Shown: positions 9,803-21,618 of the stretch, in pieces
How positions within the stretch are numbered: position 1 is the stretch's first letter
Layout of the letters: each line of letters opens with the position of its first letter
DNA from: Gamsiella multidivaricata
Lineage: Eukaryota > Mortierellomycota > Mortierellomycetes > Mortierellales > Mortierellaceae
Direction: 5' to 3'
DNA: 64,000 nucleotides
NCBI RefSeq assembly: GCF_025024155.1
Contig: NW_026251731.1
Span: 372,001 to 436,000, forward strand
The notes under the pieces: generated by a model
The model's database searches: none
Told to the model about the DNA's origin: nothing
Seen by the model: the letters and a program-made list of their open reading frames with translations, nothing else
Program-made: the position numbers and the translations under genes

Positions 9803-10016
9803 GAAAGTGGGTCTTTGGGGACATGACAAAGTCGTCTTTTCTAACATATACCAATAAAAACATGTCCACAATACAGTTCGCCTTTATGACTGTTTTGCTC
9901 TGTTCTTTTCTCTACTTCTGCTCTGGTCTCCAGAAGTGGGTCAGGTTTCAAGAAACAGCAATGTAATTAATTACTCGAGGATATATTTTAATAAAATGCC
10001 TGACCAGGTCTCTCGA

Positions 10017-10277
10017 CTAGAACCAACAGTTAAGCGACGCGGATCCATATTTCTTGTTGCAAACATCCGTGAAGATGGAGTTCTGCGCGTCATTGTTAAT
10101 CCCACAGCTGCCGCCATCCCAGTTACCACGGGCGTTCAAACAAACCCAGTGGATGACCTCATTATTGGCACAGCAGCACCAGCGTGGGTAGTGGGCTTCG
10201 ACGACGACGAGGGAGAGCAGGAGGATCAGGAGGAGTAGGGCTGGAAGGGCCTTTGAGGCGCTCATGGCGATGGACAT
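10017..10277 (-). CDS. Small secreted cysteine-rich protein (86 aa)
   Basis: An intronless frame from ATG (minus strand, 10275-10277) to TAG. Residues 1-28 form a clear signal peptide: short polar start, then a Leu/Ile/Val-rich core with likely cleavage after Ala28. The mature peptide would have 58 residues with seven cysteines (34, 35, 36, 46, 58, 73, 84), including a C-C-C triplet, and several Trp and Asn. No family is recognised. The size, signal and cysteine content fit fungal small secreted proteins. An odd cysteine count suggests one free thiol or a dimer. The gene lies convergent to the DUF676 lipase. The last residues could differ if an unseen intron is present. Confidence 0.7.
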   Translation of the reverse strand: MSIAMSASKALPALLLLILLLSLVVVEAHYPRWCCCANNEVIHWVCLNARGNWDGGSCGINNDAQNSIFTDVCNKKYGSASLNCWF

Positions 10278-11109
10278 GGCTATCTTGTATATATTCGAAA
10301 GGACTTGACGAGATGATTCGATTCCTGGTAGCAGCGAAATTGCGGGGTGGCGATGGCAAGGATTGCTTGCAGAATTCTTGTTGATGCGTTCTTTGGCTCC
10401 AGAGAAAAATGCCCTGCGCTTTTATACCAAAAAAACTAATCGTGTAGATCTGCTACATCCAATTTACAGCGCGAATTTGCTTTTCGGGAGGGCAGTCAAC
10501 GATATGCACTGCACCCTTTCTGTTCTTTTTACAGTACTATGAGCTTAAACATCCTGGCGAAAAGAGTAGCCAGCAAGATCCTGGATCGACTGTGGGGGCG
10601 CGTCTGAAAAGGGATGAGACGCATGGGGGTGCGAAATGGGCTACCTTTCATGTACTGATGGGGCTGCAACGCGCTCAGGATGCACAACGAAGTAGCGAAA
10701 CTGAACGCTCATCGTCGCTATTAGACTAGGATCTATCGGTCTAGAGGGGGAGGCTCGACATGCGGGCCACGTTCATCTGCCTAATTTTTGATGTCCCCCA
10801 ACGTTGTCTTTGTTCTCACCAGCATGGGTTAAAGATAAGGTTTAGCGTTTTGCCACAGATGAGAAATTGGGTTGGGATGGGAACCTGAAAATCTTTCTGC
10901 CAGATTAAAGCCCGATTTGTATTTGTCAGACAGGACAAAAGAACCAACTGTGTGACATCTTCAAAGCTTACGACACTAAGGTCTTGCGAGCAGTTCCAAT
11001 GGATTCTGTGGCTGCAGGTATATTTATCGTTATAATGCGTACAAAAGATGCTATATTAGGAGGAAAATAGAGGGTGGATAGGAGAGAGACAAGTATCTAG
11101 TCTTTTCCT
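10278..11109. other. Intergenic, no gene seen
   Basis: This stretch lies between the secreted-peptide gene (its promoter side) and the 3' end of the LUD-domain gene. No open frame with coding character, RNA gene or repeat was seen. It should contain the upstream control region of the small secreted protein and the 3' UTR of the LUD gene. Confidence 0.6.
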
Positions 11110-12169
11110 TTAAGCACCAAGAGCCTCGTTGATGAGCAAGACCTGGATGCGATCGGGGTTGAAGGGGTTAGCCTGGCGGATGACCTGGTAGTTGCTCATC
11201 ACAGTGCCAGGGGCCTTGAAGACCTCTCTGGAAAAGGCGCTAGCAAAGGGAATGCAGAGCTCATCGATTCTCTTCTGAGCCTCGGCTTCATCCTTGACGA
11301 TCTTGTTAGATCCAACGACGACGATAACGTTCTTAGCTCCAAAGGCGACACCGCCGACCTTCGAGCCGGAGAAATCGCCGTGGGCCATGATACCGTCCTC
11401 AGTAATGGCGCACATCGAGGTCAGGAAGTAGTCGACGGTGGTGCCGAGGACGCGACGGAGCTCTGCCTGCTTGGCGGGGTCCGTCTCTGCGAGGATCTTT
11501 GTGCGGACGTTGTCGTAGGGGGTCTCGCCCATGAGGTAGTTGATGAATCCAAGCTATAGATAAAAAAGTAACCACCCAAAAAGATGAATGGTGAGTTGAG
11601 GGCGATCGATATCCTTGCGGCAAAACTGTTTTTTCGGGTTTGTTTGTTTGTTTGTTTTGTTCCCCTGTTAACATACCTCCTCGAGGGTGGTGCTGTGAGC
11701 AACGTTCAAAGATACGCCCTACAAGATGTTTTTTCAGAGACAGATTCAAATCCAAGCCGAAAGAGAAGAGTTAGTTAGTGATAAAGAGATCGACGGGCTT
11801 AGCAGACACAACAGAAAATAAAAAAGTGCGATGCTGAACATGTTTAAGCGTGTGGAGAAAGAGAGGGAGGCGGGCGAAGTCGATTTCAGTTGCACTCCTC
11901 CTCGCAAGCCTAGTATTTTTTTTTCCTGTCCACCTAATTCAACTTACAGCGGGGATGAGGGTCTTCAGCTTCTCAAAAGCATCGTCCTTGTTCTCGGCAA
12001 CGGTGACCTTGAAGCCCTTGGCCTCAAGACCAGCTTTGGCGGTGTTGAAGCGCTCAGGGCTGGCAGCCTTGGTGTATGCGTTGTCCTTGAGATGCGCAAT
12101 CTGCTCGTCAATCTTGACAAGGGCATCGAGGGTAGTGTGAGCAAAGGTGTTCTCTGGGCGGACGGACAT
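11110..12169 (-). CDS. LUD-domain (DUF162/LutC-like) protein (235 aa)
   Basis: Minus-strand exons 12169-11948, 11718-11677 (42 nt) and 11553-11110 join in frame. The fold signature is recognisable. The G-V-S...T-L-E-E segment in the small middle exon, then G-F-I-N-Y-L, and later K-N-V-I-V-V-V-G-S-N-K-I-V-K are the typical LUD (lactate-utilisation LutC/YkgG) elements for a nucleotide-like or CoA-like pocket. In bacteria the domain belongs to a lactate oxidation complex. Eukaryotic stand-alone copies have no settled role, so no reaction is assigned. No targeting signal is obvious; a cytosolic location is the simplest reading. Confidence 0.82.
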
Positions 12170-12875
12170 GGTGTGCTGCTGCGTTTCGTTTGCGAGAGTA
12201 GAGTTGGGGTTGGGTATGCGTTTTCAGCTGGGAAGAGTAGAGTGAAGTGGGATGGAGTAAAGAGGGCTGTTGAAGGACAAGGTGGACGTATTTATACAGA
12301 GGGGCCGTTGTTTAGATGATTATCCAGGACCAGGGCCTAATTGATAAGCATGGAATCTACTCGCACGCCATTGAAACGAGTTTCAGCAACATTTTCGTTC
12401 TCAACGAACCCATTTTCTTGGTTTGATCGCTTATAACAAATCAACTTGACTTGACTCAGCAGGGAAACCCAAAAACCACTAAGTGGGCCACAAATTAGAG
12501 GTGGCTTACCTCTGCCTAGTGGCTTATGGCAACTAGGCCCTAGGGGTCGCCTCTTCAGGGTCCAGCCTGGTTCCAATGGGGTACGAGTGTCATCTGGGAT
12601 CTATGAACAGGATCCCTCTTCGACGACGCCTCAATGAAATCTTCTGATTTCCCCCTCGCCGCTTTCAAGTCCATGCAAAATTCTGCAACAACTGATACTC
12701 AGCCCTAACTAGTTAAAAAAGAAAAAAAATGCGTTCAAAGTCCTTTAAAGGACGCGTCTCAGGTATTTTTATTTTATATTATTACATCTTTGTTCACACT
12801 CACTCCAACTACTTTCTTCTTCGCAATTCTCAGTTCTCTTCTTATTCCACCCACTATTTCTTTCCACAATCAACG
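12170..12875. other. Divergent intergenic region
   Basis: Spacer between divergent LUD-domain and GH16 genes. It holds both promoters; a T-rich, then CT-rich stretch at 12765-12875 precedes the GH16 start. The 12470-12570 segment contains short imperfect repeats (cctagtggctta-like) but no recognisable tRNA, SINE promoter boxes or coding frame. Confidence 0.5.
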
Positions 12876-14565
12876 ATGAAGTCGCTCTCGGTATCACTGG
12901 CGATACTCGTGCTATCGCTGCCATTTCAAAACCATGTCGTCCAGGGTTCAATCTTTAGCCGCAACCGCCACCATGATCTCCACGACCACCTCTCCAATGC
13001 CTTGACAGCCCGCGAAAGCTCCTTCTGTGGGCCGCATCACATGCCTTGTCCCGCAGCAGAACCATGCTGCAACAGTAAGTACACTTTACGACCACTCTAC
13101 TCGGTAGAACATAGGGAAAAAACCCCCCCACTGGACTGGATTTGTGGGCACAGTACTGACAGAACACCTCCTTGCACTATTCGCTGTTACTGCTGCTACT
13201 GCTACTGCTGCTACTGCTACTGCTGCAATAGACGGCACCTGCCACACGACATCGATGGAGGCATGTCCGATTTCACTAGGATGCGATTCCAGACACTCGC
13301 ACCCCGACGGCTGTTTCTCCTTGCCGGCCTGTCGCAACCTGAAGGAAAACTTCAAGGATGTCAAAGCCTTGATCCCCAAGTATGACTTCAAGGGTGATCC
13401 TGAGCAGGCGCATTGGGTCTCGGATTATCACCATATTGCACACTATGCCAAGATTGACAAGCACCAGCACAAGCTGTTGCTTCGAGCTCGCAGGTAATAA
13501 TGTTGAAGCGAGCTTTTTATTTTTATTTTTGTTTTAGGCTATGACCATCTTTCTCCACAAAATAATTGTGAGATCATCCTGATCACTACAATGGTGCTAA
13601 ATTAAAATTCGTCCCGTCATTTTTGCATATACACTAGGGATGTGGTCCAAACTCAGAGTGGTGGAGGATTTGGCGCGACCGTATCCTCGACGCGCTGGAA
13701 CAAGTACGGTACCTTCACCGCCAAGCTCAAATCCGGATCGACGGGTCCAGGTATCGTCACGGCCTTCTTCCTCTCGAACCCGGCCTTGGGTGAGGAGATC
13801 TCCTTTGAGCTGACAGGCAAGGATCCCAAGAAGGTCGTCACCAACTACTTCCGCCGTGTCCCTGCTGCAGCCTCGAATGCCGTCGGTGGCCACGCGCATG
13901 TGATCGCCAACGCTCAATCCCATCCGCTTGCACACTCCCATCTCGAATCGCATGAAGAGACCCATGGGCTCAAGGCCGACACTACCAAAAAGGAACATAC
14001 GTACAAGATCGAGTGGAGCGAAGGCATGATCCGATGGTCTGTCGATGGTAAAGTTTTGAGAACTGTCCACGCTAAGGATGTGGAGTCGGATGGAGGTATT
14101 CCTAAGAACCCGATGCAGGTTCAACTGACGATCTGGGATGCTGGATATACACCCGTGACGATGGACTGGGCCGGAGGGGAGACGAGTTATGGTGTGGACG
14201 ATATGGATGAGTACGTCGCCGCCGTGAGCTCGGTCCAGATTGCATGTCACGACCCCAAGGAGGGCAACAGGCCCTGGCCTGGCCCTGAGGCATCGAAGCG
14301 TCTCAAGTTGGCGCAGGCCAAGGCTGAGGCCGATGCAAAGAAGTTCCGGAAGATGAACAAGGGAAAATATGGACACAAGAAGGGAATGTTTGCGAATGCA
14401 AAGTCGTTCTTTGAGGCTGCAATTCTGTCCTTGCTCAAGTGGACCTTTGTGCTTCTGGCGATCATCTGTGGTGCCGCCTACCTGACGGATCCAAAGACGA
14501 AATCCCAGATGACGTCGTCCTCGTTGTCTGCGGATAAACGCAGCCTTGCTACGACGAACTCGTAG
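12876..14565 (+). CDS. Crh-like GH16 cell-wall protein with altered active-site motif (462 aa)
   Basis: Exons 12876-13074, 13232-13493 and 13638-14565 are in frame. A signal peptide (about 1-24) is followed by a Cys-rich segment with an E-P-C-C-N-N-G-T-C motif like the chitin-binding-type start of Crh proteins. Next comes a concanavalin-type GH16 core (S-S-T-R-W...Y-G...V-T-A-F-F-L). Family knowledge: Crh enzymes cross-link chitin to beta-glucan at the wall using a D-E-I-D-x-E motif. Here the matching site reads E206-E-I-S-F-E211, so both glutamates remain but the central aspartate is Ser209. A His-rich insert follows, then a C-terminal membrane segment (about 418-437). Intron 1 contains a CTG/CTA microsatellite (13190-13226). 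Activity may be changed or absent. Confidence 0.85.
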
Positions 14566-14743
14566 GCGAAAGGATCGTTTTCTATCATACGTTCACCAAT
14601 TTTTTTTTCTGTATATATTGTATATATTGGCTTTGTCTTCAACCTGAAATAAACCAACGATTTCTTGGGTACAGTATCTTTATTTGTAATCTTGTAGTCG
14701 TCTATTGCTTTTCTTTAGTCCTGTAAAAATCGTCGTTGTCAAT

Positions 14744-15893
14744 CTAAGAGTACATCCAATCCTGGTCAATCTCAGCCTCTGCAGCATATTTCGCAAGCTC
14801 TGCGTCGCGCTTCTTCTTGATCCAGTCCGGATCATCCGAAGGGACCTCTGCACGGCAAGCCGGACAGTTATTATGCTAAATACCGATTAGTATTATTTTT
14901 TTTATGTTGGCAAAGAAAACGACCGCAAAAAGAAAAAAAAAAAAAAAAGAAAAAAAAGAAAGAGGAAAACCGTCAGTATAAGCTCATCTACGGGGACAGA
15001 AATCCAGATATTTTTTTTATATGAATCGAATCGCCAAGCACAACTTTTTTTAAAGAAACAGTTCCTTACAAGTTCGAGCCAAGGCACAATACATTCTCGA
15101 TCGAAAAGGTGCTTGCACGGCAATTTTGTAATCTCCGCATTCGATTCGTTTTCATGCAAATTCTCGTTACAAATAATGCATGCTTCGTCTAGCCAAAGCC
15201 GAATATAAATAATTGTTTTTGTTAGCAAACGCCTGTACTTCATTAGAAAAAAAATTAAAAGAAAAAAGAAAAGAACTAGTTATGTTACCTCGCTTTACAT
15301 CTGTCTGTGGAACAAAAGGCAGATCGCGGATAAAAGATTTAGAGGCCGGAGGAGGTCCATGCTTCCCACTATGCGATAGAAAAATAGAAAATAATGATAA
15401 GAGACATGTCAAGTTAGTGTGATGGGCTGCAATGCCAAAGTCGATGTAGCAAGGTGCAAGACGCATTCCTAACCTGGCTCCAGCCTCATCCATCAGCTGT
15501 GTGATCAGATTGTCGAGGAACTCCTGATGTACCTCGTCGCCCAATGGTTCCTCTCGCACGCGGAAAGCTCCCAACATCCTAATGGGCGTTACAGTCGAAA
15601 AAAAAAGAGATTGAGCGTCCAGTTGTTTACTAGTTGTAGTATCTACACCTAAGAGGGTACGCAATATGGTGGGTTCATTACTCTGCCAGCCGATGAAAGT
15701 CGGTTGCTCCTGGTCCGGAAGCACCCGTAGTCGACCGTGAGGCCGAATGGCGTCCATTATAATCGTCCACGTCATCCTCGCGTGGCATGAAGTGCGACAG
15801 GTCCGGGTTGAGTGAGCGACCCTGGTTGTTGTTGTTGGCCCTCTGGGCCTTGTATGGATCTTCAAGACTGTGGTCGTCAAAATACGATGCCAT
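14744..15893 (-). CDS. RING-finger E3 ligase with Asp in place of a zinc-binding His (215 aa)
   Basis: Minus-strand exons 15893-15682, 15578-15474, 15368-15289, 15188-15070 and 14875-14744 all agree in phase. The middle part (V-H-Q-E-F-L-D-N-L-I-T-Q-L-M-D) is helical and precedes a Pro-containing linker, an arrangement as in RNF115/126/181-like proteins. The cross-brace ligands are C136, C139, C157, H159, D162, C165, C176 and C179. The sixth-type position, normally His in RING-H2, is Asp162. Asp can bind zinc in some RING variants, so ligase function remains likely. The C-terminal tail is Glu/Lys-rich. The gene is convergent with the GH16 gene, whose stop is 178 bp away. Confidence 0.85.
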
Positions 15894-18311
15894 TTGTAAT
15901 CTTCTGGAGAGGTTCGGAGAGAGAGATGAAGTGGGATGATGAACGAAAGGGAATCAGAAACTCGGAGATTCGTGATGACTGTTCCTGAATCAGGTTATGT
16001 ATGCGTAGTGCGTAGTGTGCTTGCGCGTCCCCTGTTGCATTGGGCGTAGTATCTTCGGTGCGCACAACCTTATTTTATCACCATGCCAAAAAACAACAAC
16101 AGCATTTGCTTCCCTCAGGGAAATCCATCTGTAGATGCATATGCCGATGTTGTTTCTGTTTGGCTACTTGACAATAGCCTGTTGCAGCCCTCGGAGTTCG
16201 ATCGTCTACGGTGCAGAAGCCAATACTTCACATATGACAATAGTGCGCGTCAGCAATACAAATAGTCTAGGTATGCATGCAGACCTACAAAACACTGGAC
16301 ATGCAGAAAAAGGAAAGGAAGAAAAAGAACTCACGCCGTACCCTATGCTAGCATGTACTGACCTTGACGCCCATGCTCGACATCTCCCATTTCGGGAGTA
16401 GTGAGCACCCTGTCCTAGCCGCGTTTCAACGCAGCAAATCAGTCCTAACGCCCTGGGAACCAACCCACAAAATGGAGATATATCAATGGCTGAAGCCGAG
16501 GAAGACAATCAGTCCCCCTCCTTTCTATACTCCACTTGAGAAGGAGATCAAGCACAAGGCTAACCATACCGGGATTTTTTTTACAGGCCTTGGTGCGACA
16601 TTGCTGACGATGTTTCTTGTGGAAAAACAGCAGTCTGTCTCCTGTGTGTGTGACAAAACTTTCAGAGTCGCCGAAAAGCCTCTTCCATTTCAATAGTCTA
16701 GTGGGATTTGGTTGAGAGGAATTGTGTATCGAGGAATACAAAATTACTGAAATTTTAATGGCAACAGGCCAGGGACCCTGAAAAAAAGGGTTCAATAAAC
16801 TCAATACGATATAGAAGTTTCCCGGGCATTTTGGGCCTGGCAAGCGAGGAGCCAGGAAACTTGGTAAGAGGAGGCCATATATCAAGGAGTTGCTGCAGGA
16901 GAGGAATCTCAATACGATATCGGGCGCACGATATGAAATGAAATGAAGAAAGATGCAGTGTACTACGTCGCGATAAATGAATGAAGACTCAGGAACGCCC
17001 ACATGGTGTCGGCAGTGCTGTCTCGCTGTCCTCCCTCTTCCTCCTGGTGGGCAGTGATGAGATAATGACCCAGGCCAAGTAACCATTGTTGTAGTAGTGG
17101 TAGTGGTGGTAGTGATAATGTCGGTGGTTCGTCATCAGGACCATCACCACTATCATCACATGTGGCGAATGACAGAGGGTGGGCAGGGTATCTATATATC
17201 CAGGGCATTAGGGGATGTGCATACAATGTAACCAGTTTATGCTGCGAGTAGTTGGTGAATTGCAACGCCATGACATAAGAGTTCCTTCTCTAGCGATGGT
17301 TCAATAAGTCTTTGACCGATGGTTTATTCTTTTTTTTACTTGCTCAATTGCCAATTGCTGCTGTGCACATGTCTTTTTAGTTCGATGCAATGGCTCAATG
17401 GCTGCATGTGTGTCCTTCTCCCTCCGTCTCCTTGCTTCCTCTGTTTCGTCCCCACAGAGAATGCGTGCTCACCTGAGGCTGGCTCATTGCTTGCGGACAG
17501 GTACAGGACAGTGTACTGCATTCTTGTACTATGGTGTTTCCTCCTTCCTCCTCTCCGAGTGCGCCAATGGAGCAATTGAACAAGCGTGTGTCCATCATCC
17601 CAGCCCAGGTTGAAATATCTTAAATACCGGACATACCGCGCCCCACGGCATGGACACCCCTCTTTCCCTCTCTCTTTTGAATCCTCCTTCCATTCTTTCT
17701 TTCTTTTTCTTCTTTTCTTCTTCTCATTCGTTTCCTCCATTCGACATCCCACATTCATTCACGGCATCCCGTCTTGAACCCCTCTCCCTCTCCAGCCACT
17801 CCCGACAAAGGACCCCCTCCCCTCCCTGGTATAGCTCTTGATCCCATGTCCCTCCATCGCCATTGATCGTCTGTTTCCTTCCCTTCTATGTGTTGTTCCC
17901 GCCAAAAAAAAAAATATATGTATAAAAAAATAGCTGTTGGTGTGTGTTAAGCTAATTATTTTCTATGGTCAATTGATCAAATTACGGCGGGTGCCTGTTT
18001 TTTCTTTTTCTGGGCACTTTTGTTCGTAAACAGCAGAGACTCATACTGGACGTTGATCACTCCGACAATCCATCTTTACCCTTTGCAGCAGAGCCTCAGC
18101 ATCATTTTTCGCACTGTTGCTCATTCGTTTTCTCCCACTCTTTTCCACTCATTCCTTCTCCCCCTCGCGATCTGATTCCCCAGCCCCTCCTCCCCGCATA
18201 GGAAGCAAGGAATACTCTGGTTCTGTCCCTGTCCCTGTCTGACAAGCAGCTCCTCACCCTGGTCTCGCGTGCTGAAAAATATAACCATCGCTTTAAATAA
18301 TTGACCCAACA
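15894..18311. other. Long intergenic region without a supported gene
   Basis: About 2.4 kb between divergent genes. The open frames (for example minus 16963-17271, 102 codons) run through a TAG/TGG/TAA-type microsatellite (about 17090-17125) and lack coding bias, so I do not call them. CT-rich stretches at 17640-17830 and 18110-18200 look like promoter/leader sequence for the phosphopantetheinyl transferase. A short A/T-rich block lies at 17905-17930. Confidence 0.5.
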
Positions 18312-21155
18312 ATGCCGATCGCACGCTGGGCATTTGATATTCGGCAGCCGCTCCTGCTCGAGCATATCGAGCCATTGGTGACCTCGCTCACCGCCGACAA
18401 CGGGCCTAACATCGTGCCAGTGACCAACCTGCTCAATTTCCTGCCAAAAATCGAGTGCGATCGCATTCTCCGGTTCCGAGCTGAGGATGACATGCGAAGG
18501 GCCCTGATCGGTCGCTTGATGATCCATGCCTTCTTTGCAGCCCACCATGGTTGCCACTGGGAGGAACTTGTCTTTTCCAGATCCGAGACAAACAAGCCTA
18601 TCTTGGTAAGTACTGGCGTACATGCACCCTTGCGAGACGGATTGGATGGGAAAGTGGTGAAGGACATTAGGCTACACATCCATGCACAGATGTCAGCTAG
18701 TCTCTTCTGTAATCTCGCGAGATGTTATTCGTTGGCTATCATGTCCCGATGGACCCCTTCGGCGTTGTGTTATTTTTGTTTGCTGCTCTTCCCCACCCCC
18801 CACCCCCCTCCTCCCCCCCACCCCCTCCCCCTTCTGTGTCCAACCGCACGATATCCTCCGCCTTGCTCACTTGCTCTCGCACACACATCTCATTCAATCT
18901 CCCAGATCGTTTAATGTCCGTGACCACATCGATTCTCAACAGGCGCAAGCACCCCTCCCGTCTTCTCTTCTTTTGTCCGGACTAACCTTGGTGAGGATTG
19001 ATGAGGAATGATGAAATAAGATGGTGCCTTGTCCACTGCCCAGTGCACACAGCTAAGGAAAACGTCATGCTGCAGCTGCGAAGCAAGCAGGAGGCAGGCA
19101 GTAGCGCCAACGACGACAAGGAGAACAACAACCCTCTTGATGGCCCCATCTGGACCTTCTCCTTCTCTCCTCCATCTCCCCTCTCCCTTCTCCTTTCTAC
19201 TCCATTGCCGACAACCCAAATGCTTTTTGAGTTGGCACCATCGCTCCAAAAAAGCTTCTCCAAAACTCCAATTCCAGCACCGCTCCCTTCAGCCTCATTG
19301 GCGGAGAACTAGTTTCTTTTCTTGTCTTCATTGTCGTGAAACACAATGATGACTGGCCTCCTTGGTACTCACACTCTTCTTATCACTGTACACTGTAGCT
19401 GAAGCCAGATCACCTGAGAAATATCAGCTTCAACATCTCGCATCATGGAAATTGGGTCCTCTTGGTCGGCGACACCTCCGTGGAGAGTACGCTCCGTCTC
19501 GGGATTGATGTCATGGACTTTCAGAAGCAGGTCCCAGAAGAATCATTCGACACATTTTTACGCTGCTTCCAGGATCAGGTAACGAGGCCCTGTTGCATTT
19601 TATCTGATCCAAGATGAAGGAGGAGGGGGCACGACGACGCGTTTTCAAATGCTTACAATATGATGCTTCTTTACTCATCCATCGTCCTATCTTTATTCCT
19701 TTTCTCTATGAACTACCGCGCCTTTTCATCTGTCATCTTGGATTTCACCCAATTTCTCGCTTGATGCCCTTGTGGATCTGGTTTGTTGGCCATGGCGTCA
19801 TTATGATAACCTTTGGTTATATTGTGTCCCCTACACTTTCTGATTGGCCGGCGCTTGTGTTGCCTTTGCCGTTTGCCCTTGGAACCCTCTCCACATACAC
19901 ACTCACACATACACGTGGTGCTAAAAATGCTTGGCTAACGCGCCTCATCCATCTCCATATGTACTACGCACTGTGCATTATGCGCACGGTTGCTCTTTGT
20001 TTGGTTTTTTTTTTTTTTTTTTTTTGCATGGATGCCAAAAAAAAAAAAAAGTTTACGAAAGGAGAGTTAGCGTTCATGAATAGCGCGCCCTTAGACCAGG
20101 ACGCGTCCTCGAGAAGTGATGATCAATTCAGGCGATTTTACAGGCTGTGGTGTCTCAAGGAATCGGTTGTCAAGACATTGGGCGTCGGGATCGACTTTAA
20201 CCTGCAGTCGTTCGAGTTTGTGATCCAAAACGAGGAAGAGGTTCTTGAGGTAATGAGGAATCACTCGCTTGTGAAAGAAAAAAAAGAAATAGGAAAAAAA
20301 GAAAAGAAGACATGGACAGGGAGACGGACAAGGATAAGAACAGGGACAGTGATGGATATGCATGCATTGCCAGAATGCTTTTTGTTGATTCTTTTTCTTC
20401 GCAACACGGAGGAGGACACGCGAAGCAAGAAACAAGGAGGTCGTGCAGGAACACACACAACCTGAAACAAATAAACAAACAAAAACAACAACAACAACAA
20501 CAGCAACAGCAGTGATAACAACAGCAGCAGCGATAACAACGACAACAAGAACATGTGCATGCAGCTGCAGGCACGGTGGAAGGGAAAAAAAGAAGATGTG
20601 CGAAGAGGAGCCCACTAGCTAGACAGATGCAGGACATGCAGGACAACGAAAAAAAAGAAAAAAAAACAAGTCCAACAATTGTAGCGCCTACATCAAGGAG
20701 GGAGACACACAGCAACTAGCTTCAAAGGATGTCTAGAGTGTTTTCATTTCGGCTTTTCGGGCCATGTTCCGGTATCCAAGTCCAACCTTTGACTTTAACA
20801 AAACAAAAACAAAAACAAAAAACCTAATCCGACTAGGGACCTATAGCATTAGTTTCGTTGCTTTGCTTCTTCGTTCTGCAAGTTAACACGCTTTTTTTTT
20901 TTTTTTTTTTTTTTTTACGCTAATTAGCCAACGCTGTCAACTAGGATGGATGTGTATGTGCCTTCAGATCTGCTTCCTCGAGAGGGTTGGTTCTTTGAGG
21001 AGGCACTGCTGGATCAAGACCACTGCTATGCGATCGCGGCCCTGACGGATACGCCAGAGAGTGTGGAGCAAGGTTCGGTCATGGACGGATCGGTGATTAC
21101 GCGATTGGATTGGAAGGAGCTGCTCAAGGATGCGGTTCCATACCCATTCTCATAA
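18312..21155 (+). CDS. 4'-phosphopantetheinyl transferase, AASDHPPT/Lys5 type (299 aa)
   Basis: Exons 18312-18605, 19399-19578, 20052-20249 and 20928-21155, all phase 0 at the junctions. The early R-A-L-I-G-R-L-M segment, F-N-I-S-H-H-G-N, G-I-D-V-M and the late W-C-L-K-E-S-V-V-K-T-L-G-V-G-I motif are the classic Sfp/Lys5 signatures; the Asp of G-I-D and the Glu of K-E-S bind Mg and CoA. It transfers 4'-phosphopantetheine from CoA to a serine of carrier proteins such as alpha-aminoadipate reductase (lysine synthesis), fatty-acid synthase or NRPS. Introns 1 and 3 are unusually long (793 and 678 bp). Intron 2 ends in a T21/A14 hairpin directly at the splice site. A CAA/CAG microsatellite sits in intron 3 (about 20484-20530). 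Confidence 0.92.
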
Positions 21156-21618
21156 TCTTTTTTTTTTCTGGTTTATTTTTTTCCTCTCGTATTTGCGTAT
21201 GGCAGTATTGCGTTATGTCGTCTTTTTGTTTTATCTGCTATTCATATTTGGATCGCTTAATCCCATCCACTTTCATCTCCCCTCCCCCTCTTCCCTTTTT
21301 TTTTCTTGTAAGGACATTTGGGTTCATTTGTAAAGCAATAAAAAAGTTGTTGTCTGGGCGCTTCATATTAAGCTGCAAAAATATCGGTGGGTTTAGACAC
21401 GTGTCACTTGGCCCGAGCGTCACCCCTTTGAGCGCGTGCATCAATTTTGGTGGCAAAGTGAGCACAAACGTAGAATTCAAGGGACCGAAATGAGTATCTT
21501 CTTTCCCCCCCCCCCTCCCCCCATTGTGCACAGCATCCTTGGCCTCATCCTTTTCATTTTTCACTCTCCTTTCAGTCTAGAGCCAGCTCGCGTAGTGTTG
21601 CTTGCATCCTGCGGTTGA
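21156..21618. other. Intergenic, no gene seen
   Basis: 3' flank of the phosphopantetheinyl transferase. It contains T runs and a C-rich run near 21505, with no coding signal. Confidence 0.5.

Noticed and set aside
16963..17271. Minus-strand open frame of 102 codons
   Set aside because: Runs through a trinucleotide-type microsatellite, no recognisable motif, no supporting splice or promoter context.
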